Shown in pieces: positions 25,120-33,632 of a DNA stretch of 50,289 bases (within the stretch, counting starts at the first letter, position 1; each line of letters opens with the position of its first letter). A model generated the notes under the pieces. The model ran no database searches, was not told where the DNA came from, and saw nothing but the letters and a program-made list of their open reading frames with translations. The position numbers and the translations under genes were made by a program. This stretch comes from CAZSAT01 sp964604675 (lineage in GTDB: Bacteria; Myxococcota_A; UBA796; CAJQPC01), in contig CAZSAT010000045.1 in assembly GCA_964604675.1 (NCBI GenBank), positions 1 through 50,289 of the forward strand, in the 5' to 3' direction.

Positions 25120-26136
25120 ATGCGGGCATTGGTCACGGGCGGCGCGGGCTACATCGGCTCCCACCTCGTCGCCGCGCTGATCGAGAGCGGGCTCGACGTG
25201 ACCGTGCTCGACGACCTGTCCAACGGTCACCCCGAAGCGGTGCGTCGCGCGGCGGCCCTGGCGGGCGGCACCTGCCCCCTGGTCGTCGGCGACGTCGCAG
25301 ACCGCGACCTGCTGGTGAGGGCGCTCGACGGTGTGGGAGTCGTCTTCCACCTCGCCGCGAGCAAGTCCGTTCCGGAGTCGGTCGAGCACCCCGAGCGCTA
25401 CTTCCGGAACAACGCCGGCGGCACGGCTGCCCTGCTGGAGGCCATGGAAGCCGCGGCTGTGCACCGCCTGGTCTACTCGTCGACCGCTGCGGTCTACGGG
25501 AGCGCCGTCGGCATGCCGGTGACCGAGCGTGCGGCGTGCGCCCCCGACAACCCCTACGGCCTCTCCAAGCTGATGGGCGAGCAGATGCTCGAGAAGATGG
25601 CCTCGGAGCAGGGCTGGTCGGTCGTGAGCCTGCGCTACTTCAACCCCGTCGGGGCCCACCGGTCCGGACGGATCGGCGAGGCCTTCGGCAACGCGTCGAG
25701 CCTGGTTCCCGTGGCCCTGGCCGCCACCATGGGGCGCCGGCGCCCGATCGAGGTCTTCGGCACCGACTACGACACCCCCGATGGCACGTGCCTGCGGGAC
25801 TACGTGGCGATCGACGACCTCGTCCAGGCGCACATCAGCGTGCTCGCCGAGACCTCGGCGGGCCACCACGTCTTCAACGTGGGCACGGGACGCGCACACA
25901 GCGTGCGCGAGGTGCTCGCTGCGTGTGAACGGGTCACCGGGCGCCCCGTTCCGCACACCGACGGCCCACGCAGGGCTGGCGACGTGCCCGTGGCGTTGGC
26001 CGACCCCGGCGCCCTGCGCGCCGCGCTCGGATTCGACGCCACCACGGGGCTCGAGGCGATGATCGAGAGCGCCTGGCGGTGGCACCAGGCCTTCCCGAAG
26101 GGCTACGGTCCGAAGGTGCGACTGGCCACCTCGTGA
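25120..26136 (+). CDS. galE: UDP-glucose 4-epimerase
   Basis: 338 aa, normal length. Interconverts UDP-glucose and UDP-galactose using bound NAD. Visible are the Rossmann loop GGAGYIGSH at 8-16, VVFHLAASKSVPESVEHP, YSSTAAVYG with the catalytic Ser/Thr, NPYGLSK with Tyr146 and Lys150 of the YxxxK pair, LRYFNPVGAH, and the GalE signature YDTPDGTCLRDYVAIDDL. It starts 97 bases after the export gene with AGGAAGG as ribosome-binding site, and overlaps the next gene as GTGA. It would supply UDP-galactose (or the GalNAc analogue) for the polymer. The call among SDR epimerases is strong. Confidence 0.92.
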   Translation: MRALVTGGAGYIGSHLVAALIESGLDVTVLDDLSNGHPEAVRRAAALAGGTCPLVVGDVADRDLLVRALDGVGVVFHLAASKSVPESVEHPERYFRNNAGGTAALLEAMEAAAVHRLVYSSTAAVYGSAVGMPVTERAACAPDNPYGLSKLMGEQMLEKMASEQGWSVVSLRYFNPVGAHRSGRIGEAFGNASSLVPVALAATMGRRRPIEVFGTDYDTPDGTCLRDYVAIDDLVQAHISVLAETSAGHHVFNVGTGRAHSVREVLAACERVTGRPVPHTDGPRRAGDVPVALADPGALRAALGFDATTGLEAMIESAWRWHQAFPKGYGPKVRLATS

Positions 26137-27038
26137 TCGCTTGGATGCTGGCGTGTTCGTCCCCGGATGCCGGGACGGGCGCACCACCCGGGCCGGCTGC
26201 GGCGACGGGGCCGGCCCCCACGCTGTACGGCTTCTGGGGCCTCAACGGCCTGCGCACCGAAGCGGGCCTGCGCACGGTCAGGGAGCGCTTCGGCATCGGC
26301 GTGTACCACACCGCCACGCGGTTCCCGGAGGAGGGCACCCAGGTGCTCCTGCCCGCGGCGAGGGCGGCCGGTCTCAAGGTCTCCATGCGGCTCACCGGCG
26401 GCCACGCCCAGTACACCGACGAGCACGGCAACTTCTCGCTCGCCGCGTGGTCGGAGCGGCTGGAGGCCTGGCGTGGCAGCGGGCTCCAGGACTTCGTCGA
26501 CGACGGAACGCTCGTCGCCCACATGCTGCTCGACGACATCCACAACTTCGGAGGCCAGGACCCCACCGCGGACGAGCTCGACGAGATGGCACGCCAGTCC
26601 AAGGCGCTCCTCCCGGGCTTGATGGTCTTCGTCCGCGAGCGGGCGCTCGAGATGCCGGAGGGCACCTACCAGCACGTCGACGCGATCGTGAACCAGTACC
26701 GCCACGACCACGGCACCCCCGAGGAGTACGTCCGGACCCAGGTCGCGCGGGCGCGGGAGCTGGGCCTGGGCGTCATCAACGGGCTCAACATCGCCAACGG
26801 CGGCGACGGTTCTAGCGGCCAGCCCGGCTGGGGCGAGGGGCGCTGGGCCATGTCGGCCGACGAGATCACCTCCTACGGACGTGTGCTCGGCGCGGTGCCC
26901 GACCAGCCGATGTTCCTGTGCTGGGAGTACGATGCCGAGGAGCGCTGGACAGACGGCAGCGTCGGCGCCACCTGGTTCGATCAGCCCGAGCAGACTGCAG
27001 CGCTCAAGGACCTGGGGGCGTGGCTGGCAGCACGCTGA
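26133..27038 (+). CDS. Putative lipoprotein, possibly TIM-barrel glycosidase-like
   Basis: 301 aa, no family recognised. The N-terminus MIAWMLACSSPDAG contains a lipobox with only seven residues before the cysteine, followed by a Pro/Ala/Gly linker. The rest looks like an eight-stranded barrel: LYGFWGLNG, IGVYHTATRF, GLKVSMRLTGG, LVAHMLLDDIHN (an acidic pair at a strand end), LLPGLMVFVRERA, VDAIVNQYRH, LGVINGLNIANGG and PMFLCWEYDAE. The acidic residues at strand ends resemble glycoside hydrolase active sites, but this is inference. It ends the polysaccharide operon, coupled to galE through GTGA, and could trim or bind the exported polymer. The 3' end overlaps the convergent gene by 35 bases. 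Confidence 0.7.
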   Translation: MIAWMLACSSPDAGTGAPPGPAAATGPAPTLYGFWGLNGLRTEAGLRTVRERFGIGVYHTATRFPEEGTQVLLPAARAAGLKVSMRLTGGHAQYTDEHGNFSLAAWSERLEAWRGSGLQDFVDDGTLVAHMLLDDIHNFGGQDPTADELDEMARQSKALLPGLMVFVRERALEMPEGTYQHVDAIVNQYRHDHGTPEEYVRTQVARARELGLGVINGLNIANGGDGSSGQPGWGEGRWAMSADEITSYGRVLGAVPDQPMFLCWEYDAEERWTDGSVGATWFDQPEQTAALKDLGAWLAAR

Positions 27039-27987
27039 AGATGCTGGAGATGCCGTGCTGCTCGAGGTCCCAGCCCTGCAGCTTCCGGCCCTCCTCGAGC
27101 GCGTAGGCCACCACCCGCGCCGGACGGGGCTCGGGCGCCTTGCCGAGAGGCTTGCGCAGCCAGGAGAGGTTCTGCTTCAGCTTCGTGGGCCGGAGCCGCG
27201 AGAACGCCAGGTAGGTGGTGGAGCCGTGTCGGTGCAGGCCCCGGCACCAGCCCAGGGGGTGCCCGCGCTCGTTCCCGACCGCGTCCAGGTCGAAGCGGGT
27301 GAGCGTTCGCGTGGCGACCTCCAGGGCGACGACGTGGCCGGAGACCACCGTGAACCAGACCACGCCGTCCACGTACACGCCGTCGTGGATCGGGTCGTCG
27401 TGGATCCGCGGGAGCGGTTCCCCCCCGCCCAGCGGCACCGCGTCCCGTTGTTCGAAGCGGGTGGCGAACCGCTCCTCGCCGACCTGGAACACGTAGTTGG
27501 GGTGGCAACGGTGAGGCTTGGTGGTGGCCACCCTCCGGTAGTCCCGCTCCCGGTCGAACCGCAGCCAGGGGTCTTCGCCCGTGACGCTGTGGAGCTGCCC
27601 GACCTCCGAGCCCTCCAGGACCAACACGGCATCGAGCCCGGTGGACACCACGTGGAGCCGCCCGTCGAGGCGTGCGACGTGGTGCAGGTCGTTGAACCAT
27701 GGGTGGCTCAGCGTGTCGACCACCGTCCCGGTGGCGGGGTCGAAGGCGAGGACCTCGGTCTGGGTGCAGAGCAACAGGTGGTCCCCGTCCCACGAGGCGG
27801 CCTTGAAGACATGCGAAGGCCGCTCCGGCGTGCGCTCTGCCGGCGACTCGTAGGCCAGGACCGTGCGCACCTCACCGGAGTCGGTGTCGAGCTCGAGCAG
27901 GACCGCCTTCTCGTAGGCGTTCCACTCGTCGCGCGTGAGCAGGCTGGAGGGCCGCTGGCGGCCGCCGGTGACGTAGAGGCGGGGCAT
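27004..27987 (-). CDS. Probable beta-propeller protein, function unknown
   Basis: 327 aa, apparently cytoplasmic (no signal peptide). Repeating short strands separated by D-G turns suggest a six-bladed propeller: HVFKAASWDGDHLLLCTQTE, TLSHPWFNDLHHVARLDGRL, NYVFQVGEERFATRFEQRD, IHDGVYVDGVVWFTVVSGHV and GWCRGLHRHG. Histidines at HPWFNDLHH, CHPNYVF and DDPIHDG could bind metal at the propeller centre. The overall look recalls strictosidine-synthase/SMP-30-like propellers, but I cannot name a family. It starts 17 bases after the small gene at 28005-28343 on the same strand, so the two are likely cotranscribed. Confidence 0.7.
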   Translation of the reverse strand: MPRLYVTGGRQRPSSLLTRDEWNAYEKAVLLELDTDSGEVRTVLAYESPAERTPERPSHVFKAASWDGDHLLLCTQTEVLAFDPATGTVVDTLSHPWFNDLHHVARLDGRLHVVSTGLDAVLVLEGSEVGQLHSVTGEDPWLRFDRERDYRRVATTKPHRCHPNYVFQVGEERFATRFEQRDAVPLGGGEPLPRIHDDPIHDGVYVDGVVWFTVVSGHVVALEVATRTLTRFDLDAVGNERGHPLGWCRGLHRHGSTTYLAFSRLRPTKLKQNLSWLRKPLGKAPEPRPARVVAYALEEGRKLQGWDLEQHGISSIFSVLPATPPGP

Positions 27988-28004
27988 GCTCGGAGCGCCG
28001 AGCG

Positions 28005-28343
28005 CTACTCCAGCTCCGCCTGCATCCGGGCACTGGCGAGCAGATCGTCCGCGGTGGGGTACTCGCCCTCCACGGGCGCGAGGTCCACCGAGCGGCCGGT
28101 CAGGGCACGGCGCAGGTTGGCGGTGGTGCGCACCGACTCAGGAAGCATCGCCAGCAACATCTGTCCCACACGTGTGCCGTGCAGCAGCTGGAAGCGGCGG
28201 TCGTCGTAGGTCCCGTCGCCAAGAGCATCCACGAGCGCGCTCTCCGAAGCCTTGACCTCCTGGTCAGAGGGCACCTGGGACGCGAACTCGGCGGCGGCGG
28301 CCTGTCGCTTGGCGCGGGTCTCGGACATGAACTCCTTCGACAT
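28005..28343 (-). CDS. Hypothetical protein, 112 aa
   Basis: No family recognised. The sequence is mostly helical and charged (SETRAKRQAAAAEFASQVPS, then SALVDALGDGTYDDRRFQLL and LLAMLPESVRTTANLRRALT), soluble, without signal or membrane segments. ATG 28343 is preferred because a TAGGGT box ends six bases before it, like other starts in the window; the second methionine (28328) has AGGAG only three bases away. It lies between the FAD oxidoreductase (45 bases upstream) and the propeller gene, all on the minus strand. Confidence 0.6.
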   Translation of the reverse strand: MSKEFMSETRAKRQAAAAEFASQVPSDQEVKASESALVDALGDGTYDDRRFQLLHGTRVGQMLLAMLPESVRTTANLRRALTGRSVDLAPVEGEYPTADDLLASARMQAELE

Positions 28344-28349
28344 CCGGTC

Positions 28350-28355
28350 ACCCTA
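28350..28355 (-). promoter_or_regulatory. Candidate -10 box (TAGGGT) before the 112-aa gene
   Basis: TAGGGT fits TAnnnT and ends six bases before ATG 28343, predicting a leaderless transcript that would also carry the propeller gene. No -35 element was found. Confidence 0.35.
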
Positions 28356-28388
28356 CTTCGAATGGAACAGCTCCGCCTGAAGCGCTTT

Positions 28389-29993
28389 CTACCACGGCAA
28401 CCTCTTCAGTTCGTCACGTCGGAGGTCGGAATCGATCCGTCGTGTCGGGTCCACGAGGTCCTTCGCTGCGAGGAAGAGGTTCCACGGGTCGGTGCCGGTC
28501 GTTTTTTTGTTCGGCCACCACATGGCATCGATTTCAGCACTCCGGACCCACACGTTCTTCCCGAAGTGCACGCGACCACCGTAGACGTTGGCGCAGAGGG
28601 CGGCCACGTCGCGAGCTCGCTTCCGCAGACCGAGCGTGTCGGGGTTCTGCTGCACGCCCTCGAAGCCGAAGGTGACCGCCATGCCGGCCTGCTGGTAGCT
28701 GCCCGAGAGGTAGGTCTTCGAGGCGGGCATGAACAAGGCGTCGCACATCGAGACCACGCCCGGCCGACCCTTGGACTTCCGGCCGAAGATGGCCTTGGCG
28801 TCGCGCACGAAGTCGGACACTCGCTCGGCCTCGGCCTGCAGATCCGCGGCCTGGGGGTCGCAGGGCACGAGGTAGGTCTGCTGCAACATGCCGCGGTGCT
28901 TTCCCGCCGCGATGACCGCATCCATGGCCTGGGTGTGGGCCGACATGAAGAAGGTCCAGTCCGACAGCTTGTTGTGCCAGACGTTGTTGGAGAGGGCCTT
29001 GAAGATGAGCCACGTCGCCGTCTCGAGCAGGCGGGTGATCTTCGGCAGGATCCGCATGAGCAGCATCGTGGCGTTCGTGCTGGTCTTCAGGTCCCAGATG
29101 CTCAGGGGGGAGCCCTTGAGCCCGTCGTCGTAGCCACAGAGGAACATCAGCCCGCGCTCGCCCCCGAGCACGTTGAGGAACGGCGCCGAGAAGAACGTGG
29201 TCCACGCGTTGCTCCAGGCCTTGGGCAGGGTTCGCTGGCCCTCGACCGAGTTCGTGGTCGTGAGCGAGGCCAGGCGCGCCGGACGCGTGGTCTGAAGCTG
29301 CAAGAGCCGCAGGAACAGGGCGTCGAGGTCGAGGCACTCGTAGCGGGTCCACACCGAGGGCTCCGACCACGCCGCCGACCGGACGCGCAGGAGGAAGCCC
29401 TTGACCTCGGTCACGATGCCGAGCAGTCCGCAGCCACCCATCACGGCGCGGTAGACCCGTTCGTTGTCCGCGGCAGCCAGAGCGGTGCACCCCGCCGGGA
29501 CCTGCGGCTTGCCGAAGGTGGGATTCCACACGATGAGCGGCTGCGCGTGTCCCGGGCACACCAGACGGACCCAGTGGTAGGCCTCGGACTCCTTGCCGAA
29601 CAGTGGCGAGAAGCGTGACAGGCCGTCTGCGGCGATGCTGCCACCAGGCGCGACCCACTTCGAGGTCACGCAACCAAAGGGGACCAGGCCCTGCTTCGCC
29701 GCCTCGTCGGCGAGCTCCGACCAGGTGATCGGGCCCTTCACGTGGAAGGTCTGCGCGGCGCCGTCGATCACGATCCGCTGGGTCTTCGGAAGGTTCTCGT
29801 GGAGCCGCTCGTCCGACACGCAGAGGTCGTCGCCGATCGACTGGCTGTGCAGGCCGTTGCCCGCGCTTCGGAGCACCACGGTCAGCCCGTTCTGCACGGC
29901 GTAGGCGTACGCCGCACGGATCCCGGCTTCGTCGATGGGGTGAGTCACGGGTGCATGCCCGGTGAAGTCGCGTCCGTAGCTGTAGAACGGCAT
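28389..29993 (-). CDS. FAD-linked oxidoreductase (VAO/PCMH type)
   Basis: 534 aa. The FAD_binding_4 (PCMH) domain is indicated by GLTVVLRSAGNGLHSQSIGD (about residues 36-55), RIVIDGAAQTFHVKGPITW, GFVTSKWVAPGG-like VTSKWVAPGGSIAADGLSRF near 111-130, and GGCGLLGIVTEVKGFLLRV. The C-terminal half should form the substrate domain and ends RDLVDP-like AKDLVDPTRRID. Relatives include DprE1-type sugar oxidases, aldonolactone oxidases and sterol reductases; the substrate cannot be read from sequence. A covalent-FAD histidine is possible in GNGLHSQS. The start has a GGGAGG-rich upstream region. It is divergent from the kinase gene with 57 bases between the starts. Confidence 0.8.
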   Translation of the reverse strand: MPFYSYGRDFTGHAPVTHPIDEAGIRAAYAYAVQNGLTVVLRSAGNGLHSQSIGDDLCVSDERLHENLPKTQRIVIDGAAQTFHVKGPITWSELADEAAKQGLVPFGCVTSKWVAPGGSIAADGLSRFSPLFGKESEAYHWVRLVCPGHAQPLIVWNPTFGKPQVPAGCTALAAADNERVYRAVMGGCGLLGIVTEVKGFLLRVRSAAWSEPSVWTRYECLDLDALFLRLLQLQTTRPARLASLTTTNSVEGQRTLPKAWSNAWTTFFSAPFLNVLGGERGLMFLCGYDDGLKGSPLSIWDLKTSTNATMLLMRILPKITRLLETATWLIFKALSNNVWHNKLSDWTFFMSAHTQAMDAVIAAGKHRGMLQQTYLVPCDPQAADLQAEAERVSDFVRDAKAIFGRKSKGRPGVVSMCDALFMPASKTYLSGSYQQAGMAVTFGFEGVQQNPDTLGLRKRARDVAALCANVYGGRVHFGKNVWVRSAEIDAMWWPNKKTTGTDPWNLFLAAKDLVDPTRRIDSDLRRDELKRLPW

Positions 29994-30038
29994 CCTGCCC
30001 TCCCAGTGCTCTTGTCGTAACCGAACGACCGGCCGGTG

Positions 30039-30044
30039 TAGGCT
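30039..30044 (+). promoter_or_regulatory. Candidate -10 box (TAGGCT) of the kinase-ATPase gene
   Basis: TAGGCT ends six bases before GTG 30051. The ten-base string GGTGTAGGCT is identical to the one before the Wzc-type gene at 18378. No Shine-Dalgarno sequence precedes the start, supporting a leaderless mRNA. Confidence 0.45.
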
Positions 30045-30050
30045 GCAGGG

Positions 30051-33000
30051 GTGGAGACGAGGGAACTGGCGGCGTTTCCCGCAACGGAGCGCTTCGAGGC
30101 CAAGGCGCGGCTCGGCACGGGCGCGTGCGGGGTGGTGTACTCCGCGTGGGATCGCGCGCGGGGGGAGGCCGTGGCGCTCAAGGTCCTGCGCGAGGTGTCA
30201 CCGATCAGCTTGCCCCCCTTCAAGCGGGAGTTCCGCGCCCTGCGAGATCTCCGACACGACAACCTGGTCGGCCTGCACGAGCTGTTCGTGGAGCGAAACC
30301 GCTGGTTCTTCACCATGGATCTCATCGAGGGCCAGCAGCTCCTGCCGAACACCGTGCACGGCACCCACGCGACCACCCCCGATGCCCACGCGGTGACCGC
30401 CCGCCTCGAGCCGTCCGAGCTTGGGCAGGTCGCCCTGGCCGCCACCGACTCCCGGGCGCCCGCGTTGCCACCGGCCGTGATCCGCTCTCGCTTCGCCCAG
30501 CTGGCGCAGGGGCTGGCCGCGATCCACGGAGCGGGACGACTCCACCGGGACGTGAAGCCGTCCAACGTGATGGTGGAGCGCGGCGGACGGGTGGTGGTGG
30601 TCGACTACGGCCTGGTCGCGGACCTCGGGCGCCGCGAACGCGCGGCCGGCACGCTCGAGTACATGGCGCCCGAACAGGCCCTGGGCGCCGAGCTGAGTCC
30701 GGCCTGTGACTGGTACGCCTTCGGGGTGTGCCTGTACCAGGCGATCAGCGGCTGTCTGCCGCTCGCTGGCGCGCCCCTGCCCCTGCTGCAGGCGAAGCGC
30801 CGCCTCGCGCCCACGCCGCTCAACGACGTCGTCGCGCTCGAGGACGAGCGCCTGGGTGGGCTGGTGGATCGCCTGTTGAAGCCCTTCCCTGGGGAGCGAC
30901 CCGGGGTCGACGAGATCCTGGACGTGCTCGGCGAGCACCGCGCCACGCCATCGCTGCACGACCTTCGCATCGCAGGCTCCTTCGAGGGCCGCGCGGCCGA
31001 GCTCGACTGGATCGCCGGTGTGTGCCGGCAGGCGCTCGAGCGGCGCGTGGTCATCGTGATCGAGGGGGCCGGCGGCGTGGGCAAGTCAGCGCTCTTGCGC
31101 CGGGCGCTGCTCGAAGGACCCGACACCCCCGGCTTGGTCGCCGGTCGATGCTACGAACGGGAGTCGGTGCCCTACAAGGCGCTCGACAGCGTGGTGGTGA
31201 GCTCTCGCGAAGGGGCTGGGCTGGCGCACCTCGACGACGACGAGCACCGATCCCTGGCCCGCCTGCTCCCGTCCCTGGCCACCGAACCCGGGCCGGTCGC
31301 CCCCCTGTCGCCCCGCGAGCTTCGGGCCCGCGCGGCCAGGGCGGTGGCCGCACTGCTCACGGTCAGCAGCCCGGACGGCATCCCCCGCGTCTGGATCGAC
31401 GACGCACAGTGGGGCGATCGCGACAGCTGCGAGGTGCTGCAGGAGGCGATGCCGGCCGAGCGCCCCGGGCTGCTCGTGGTGTCGACTCGACCGGGCGCGT
31501 CGGAGTTCCTCGACGCGCTCGGACCCGGCGCGCGGCGCCTCCGGCTGGCCCCGATGGCCGACGACGACGCGCGTCGGCTGGTCACACAGCGTGCTCCCTG
31601 GCTCGACCCGGAGCGCGTCGGGCGCATCCTGGTCGACAGCGCCGGAAGCCCGTTCCTGCTGGAACAGCTCGCACTCGACGACGACGCGGCGCCGTCCCTC
31701 GCCGGCCTCGTGCGGCGACGCCTCGGCGAGCTCGAGGCCGGCGAGCGGGCGCTGACCCTGGCGGTGGCCGCAGCGGCTCAGCCGCTGGATGAGGGCCTGC
31801 TGATCGACGCCGCGGGGCTGGTGGAAGGCCGCACGCGGGCGATCACGGGCCTTCTCAGCCGCCGCCTCGTGAAGCGGCAGGGGCCCACGCAGCTCGTGGC
31901 GTTCCACGACCGGATGCGCGAGGCGCTGCTCGACGAGCTCCCGACCACCGACATCACCGCAGCCCACCAGCGCCTGGCGACCGTGCTGGAGGAGCGCGAT
32001 GGAGAGCCCCTCACGATCGCGGAGCACTGGGTGGCCGCCGGCCAGGCCCCCCGGGCATCGCGCCACTTCACCGACGCCGGCCGGCGCGCCTACGACGCGC
32101 TCGCCTTCGCCCACGCGGCGGAGCTCTACCGGCGCGCGCTGGAGCACGCCCGGGACGAACGCTACGAGGCCGGCACGGGGCTGGCGCGCGCGCTGGCGGC
32201 TCAAGGACTCGGGCCAGACTCCGCGGCAGCCTGGACCGAAGCGGTGGACGCCGCGGGCTCTGAAGCGGACGCGCTGGAGTGCCGGAGGGCGGCGGCCGAG
32301 CAGCTGCTGGTCTCCGGGCACCTCGCACGCGGACTCGCCGGCTTGGAGGGGGTCCTGCGCGCCGTGGGTGCCTCGCGCTCGGTCGGGCGTCTGGGGACCG
32401 TGCTGCAGCTGCTGTGGTGGCAGGCGCAGCTCCGCTGGGACAGCACCCTGCGCAGCCGACGCCCAACCGAGCGGGAGCGCCTCACGGTCGACGCCACCTT
32501 CTCCGCTGGACGCGGTTTCGCCATGGTGGACTTCCTGCGCGCCGCGGCGTTCACGACCCGCGCGGCCGTGCTCGCGCTGCGGGCGGGGGACTCCGCCCGC
32601 AGCGCGCGCACCCTCGCGCTGGAGAGCGGCCTCGCGGGTGCCGCCGGCGTGAGCAACCGCCGCCGGGCCCGACGCCGCCTCGACCTCGCGAACGGCCTCG
32701 CGGAGCACCTGGACGACGCGCACGCCAAGGTGCTGATCGCGGTCACCCGGAGCTCGTGGGCCTGGTACGAGGGCCACTGGGGCCACGCGCAGGAGGAAGC
32801 CGAGCGCGGCCTGGAGCTCGCCCGTCGGCGCTGCGCCCACCTGAGGTGGGAACAGGACACGCTCGCCATCCTCGCCCTCGATGCCATCGCCTGGCGGGGG
32901 CGCTTCGACCTGCTCCGCCAGCGCCTGCCGACCGCGCTGGCCGACGCGCGCGAACGCGGGGACCTCTTCGTGGAGACCCTGGCCACGCTGCGCTTCGGCA

Positions 33001-33605
33001 GCATGGTCGCCTTGGCCGACGACGCGCCGGACACCGCTCGGGCCGGCCTCGGCATCCTGGCGCGCTGGTCGCAGGGTGACTTCCAGTTCCAGCACCTCGT
33101 CGAGCTGCACAACCAGGCCGAGATCGACCTCTACCTGGCCGAACCCGCGGCAGCGCTGGTCCGCCTGGACCGGTCCTGGGGGGCCATGAGGCGGGCCCTG
33201 CTCCTGCAATCGCAGGCCTTCCGCATCACCATGCGAAGCCTGCGGGGGCGGGCCGCGCTGGGCTCCGCTGCGCGCTGCGAGGGGCGCCTGCGGAGGCGCC
33301 TGCTCCGACGGGTCCGACGCGACGCGCGCGCCATCCAGCGCGAGGGTGGGGCCTGGGCCGAGGTCGCGGCCGGCATGCTGGACGCCGGCGCGGCGCTGCT
33401 CGCCGGACGGGGAGCCGCAGCCTGCCGTGCCGTGGGCGGACAGGCGGCGGCCCTCGGCATGGATCTGCACCACGCCGTGGCGATGCGCGCGGCCGCCATG
33501 GCGGACGGCGACGAAGAGGGCGAAGGGCGTTGGACGCGGGAGATCGACGCGCTCGGCGTTCAGAACCCCGCTGCCATGGCGCGCGTGGTGCTGCCCGGCG
33601 GGTAG
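30051..33605 (+). CDS. Ser/Thr protein kinase fused to an AAA/STAND-type ATPase and helical repeats
   Basis: 1184 aa. Kinase domain: glycine loop GTGACGVV at 22-29, lysine K44 in VALKVL, catalytic loop HRDVKPSN at 165-172, DYG (usually DFG) at 185-187, and GTLEYMAPEQA in the activation segment. An ATPase module follows with Walker A GGVGKS at 341-346 and a Walker B-like VWIDDAQWGD near 450. From about 620 to the end are TPR-like helical repeats. The layout matches PknK/AcoK-type signalling kinases of myxobacteria and actinobacteria, which sense a ligand through the repeats. No membrane helix is seen, so it is cytoplasmic. All key kinase residues are present, so it should be active. Targets are unknown. 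Confidence 0.9.
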   Translation: METRELAAFPATERFEAKARLGTGACGVVYSAWDRARGEAVALKVLREVSPISLPPFKREFRALRDLRHDNLVGLHELFVERNRWFFTMDLIEGQQLLPNTVHGTHATTPDAHAVTARLEPSELGQVALAATDSRAPALPPAVIRSRFAQLAQGLAAIHGAGRLHRDVKPSNVMVERGGRVVVVDYGLVADLGRRERAAGTLEYMAPEQALGAELSPACDWYAFGVCLYQAISGCLPLAGAPLPLLQAKRRLAPTPLNDVVALEDERLGGLVDRLLKPFPGERPGVDEILDVLGEHRATPSLHDLRIAGSFEGRAAELDWIAGVCRQALERRVVIVIEGAGGVGKSALLRRALLEGPDTPGLVAGRCYERESVPYKALDSVVVSSREGAGLAHLDDDEHRSLARLLPSLATEPGPVAPLSPRELRARAARAVAALLTVSSPDGIPRVWIDDAQWGDRDSCEVLQEAMPAERPGLLVVSTRPGASEFLDALGPGARRLRLAPMADDDARRLVTQRAPWLDPERVGRILVDSAGSPFLLEQLALDDDAAPSLAGLVRRRLGELEAGERALTLAVAAAAQPLDEGLLIDAAGLVEGRTRAITGLLSRRLVKRQGPTQLVAFHDRMREALLDELPTTDITAAHQRLATVLEERDGEPLTIAEHWVAAGQAPRASRHFTDAGRRAYDALAFAHAAELYRRALEHARDERYEAGTGLARALAAQGLGPDSAAAWTEAVDAAGSEADALECRRAAAEQLLVSGHLARGLAGLEGVLRAVGASRSVGRLGTVLQLLWWQAQLRWDSTLRSRRPTERERLTVDATFSAGRGFAMVDFLRAAAFTTRAAVLALRAGDSARSARTLALESGLAGAAGVSNRRRARRRLDLANGLAEHLDDAHAKVLIAVTRSSWAWYEGHWGHAQEEAERGLELARRRCAHLRWEQDTLAILALDAIAWRGRFDLLRQRLPTALADARERGDLFVETLATLRFGSMVALADDAPDTARAGLGILARWSQGDFQFQHLVELHNQAEIDLYLAEPAAALVRLDRSWGAMRRALLLQSQAFRITMRSLRGRAALGSAARCEGRLRRRLLRRVRRDARAIQREGGAWAEVAAGMLDAGAALLAGRGAAACRAVGGQAAALGMDLHHAVAMRAAAMADGDEEGEGRWTREIDALGVQNPAAMARVVLPGG

Positions 33606-33632
33606 GAGGCCGCCCCGCCGAACGCCCGCACG

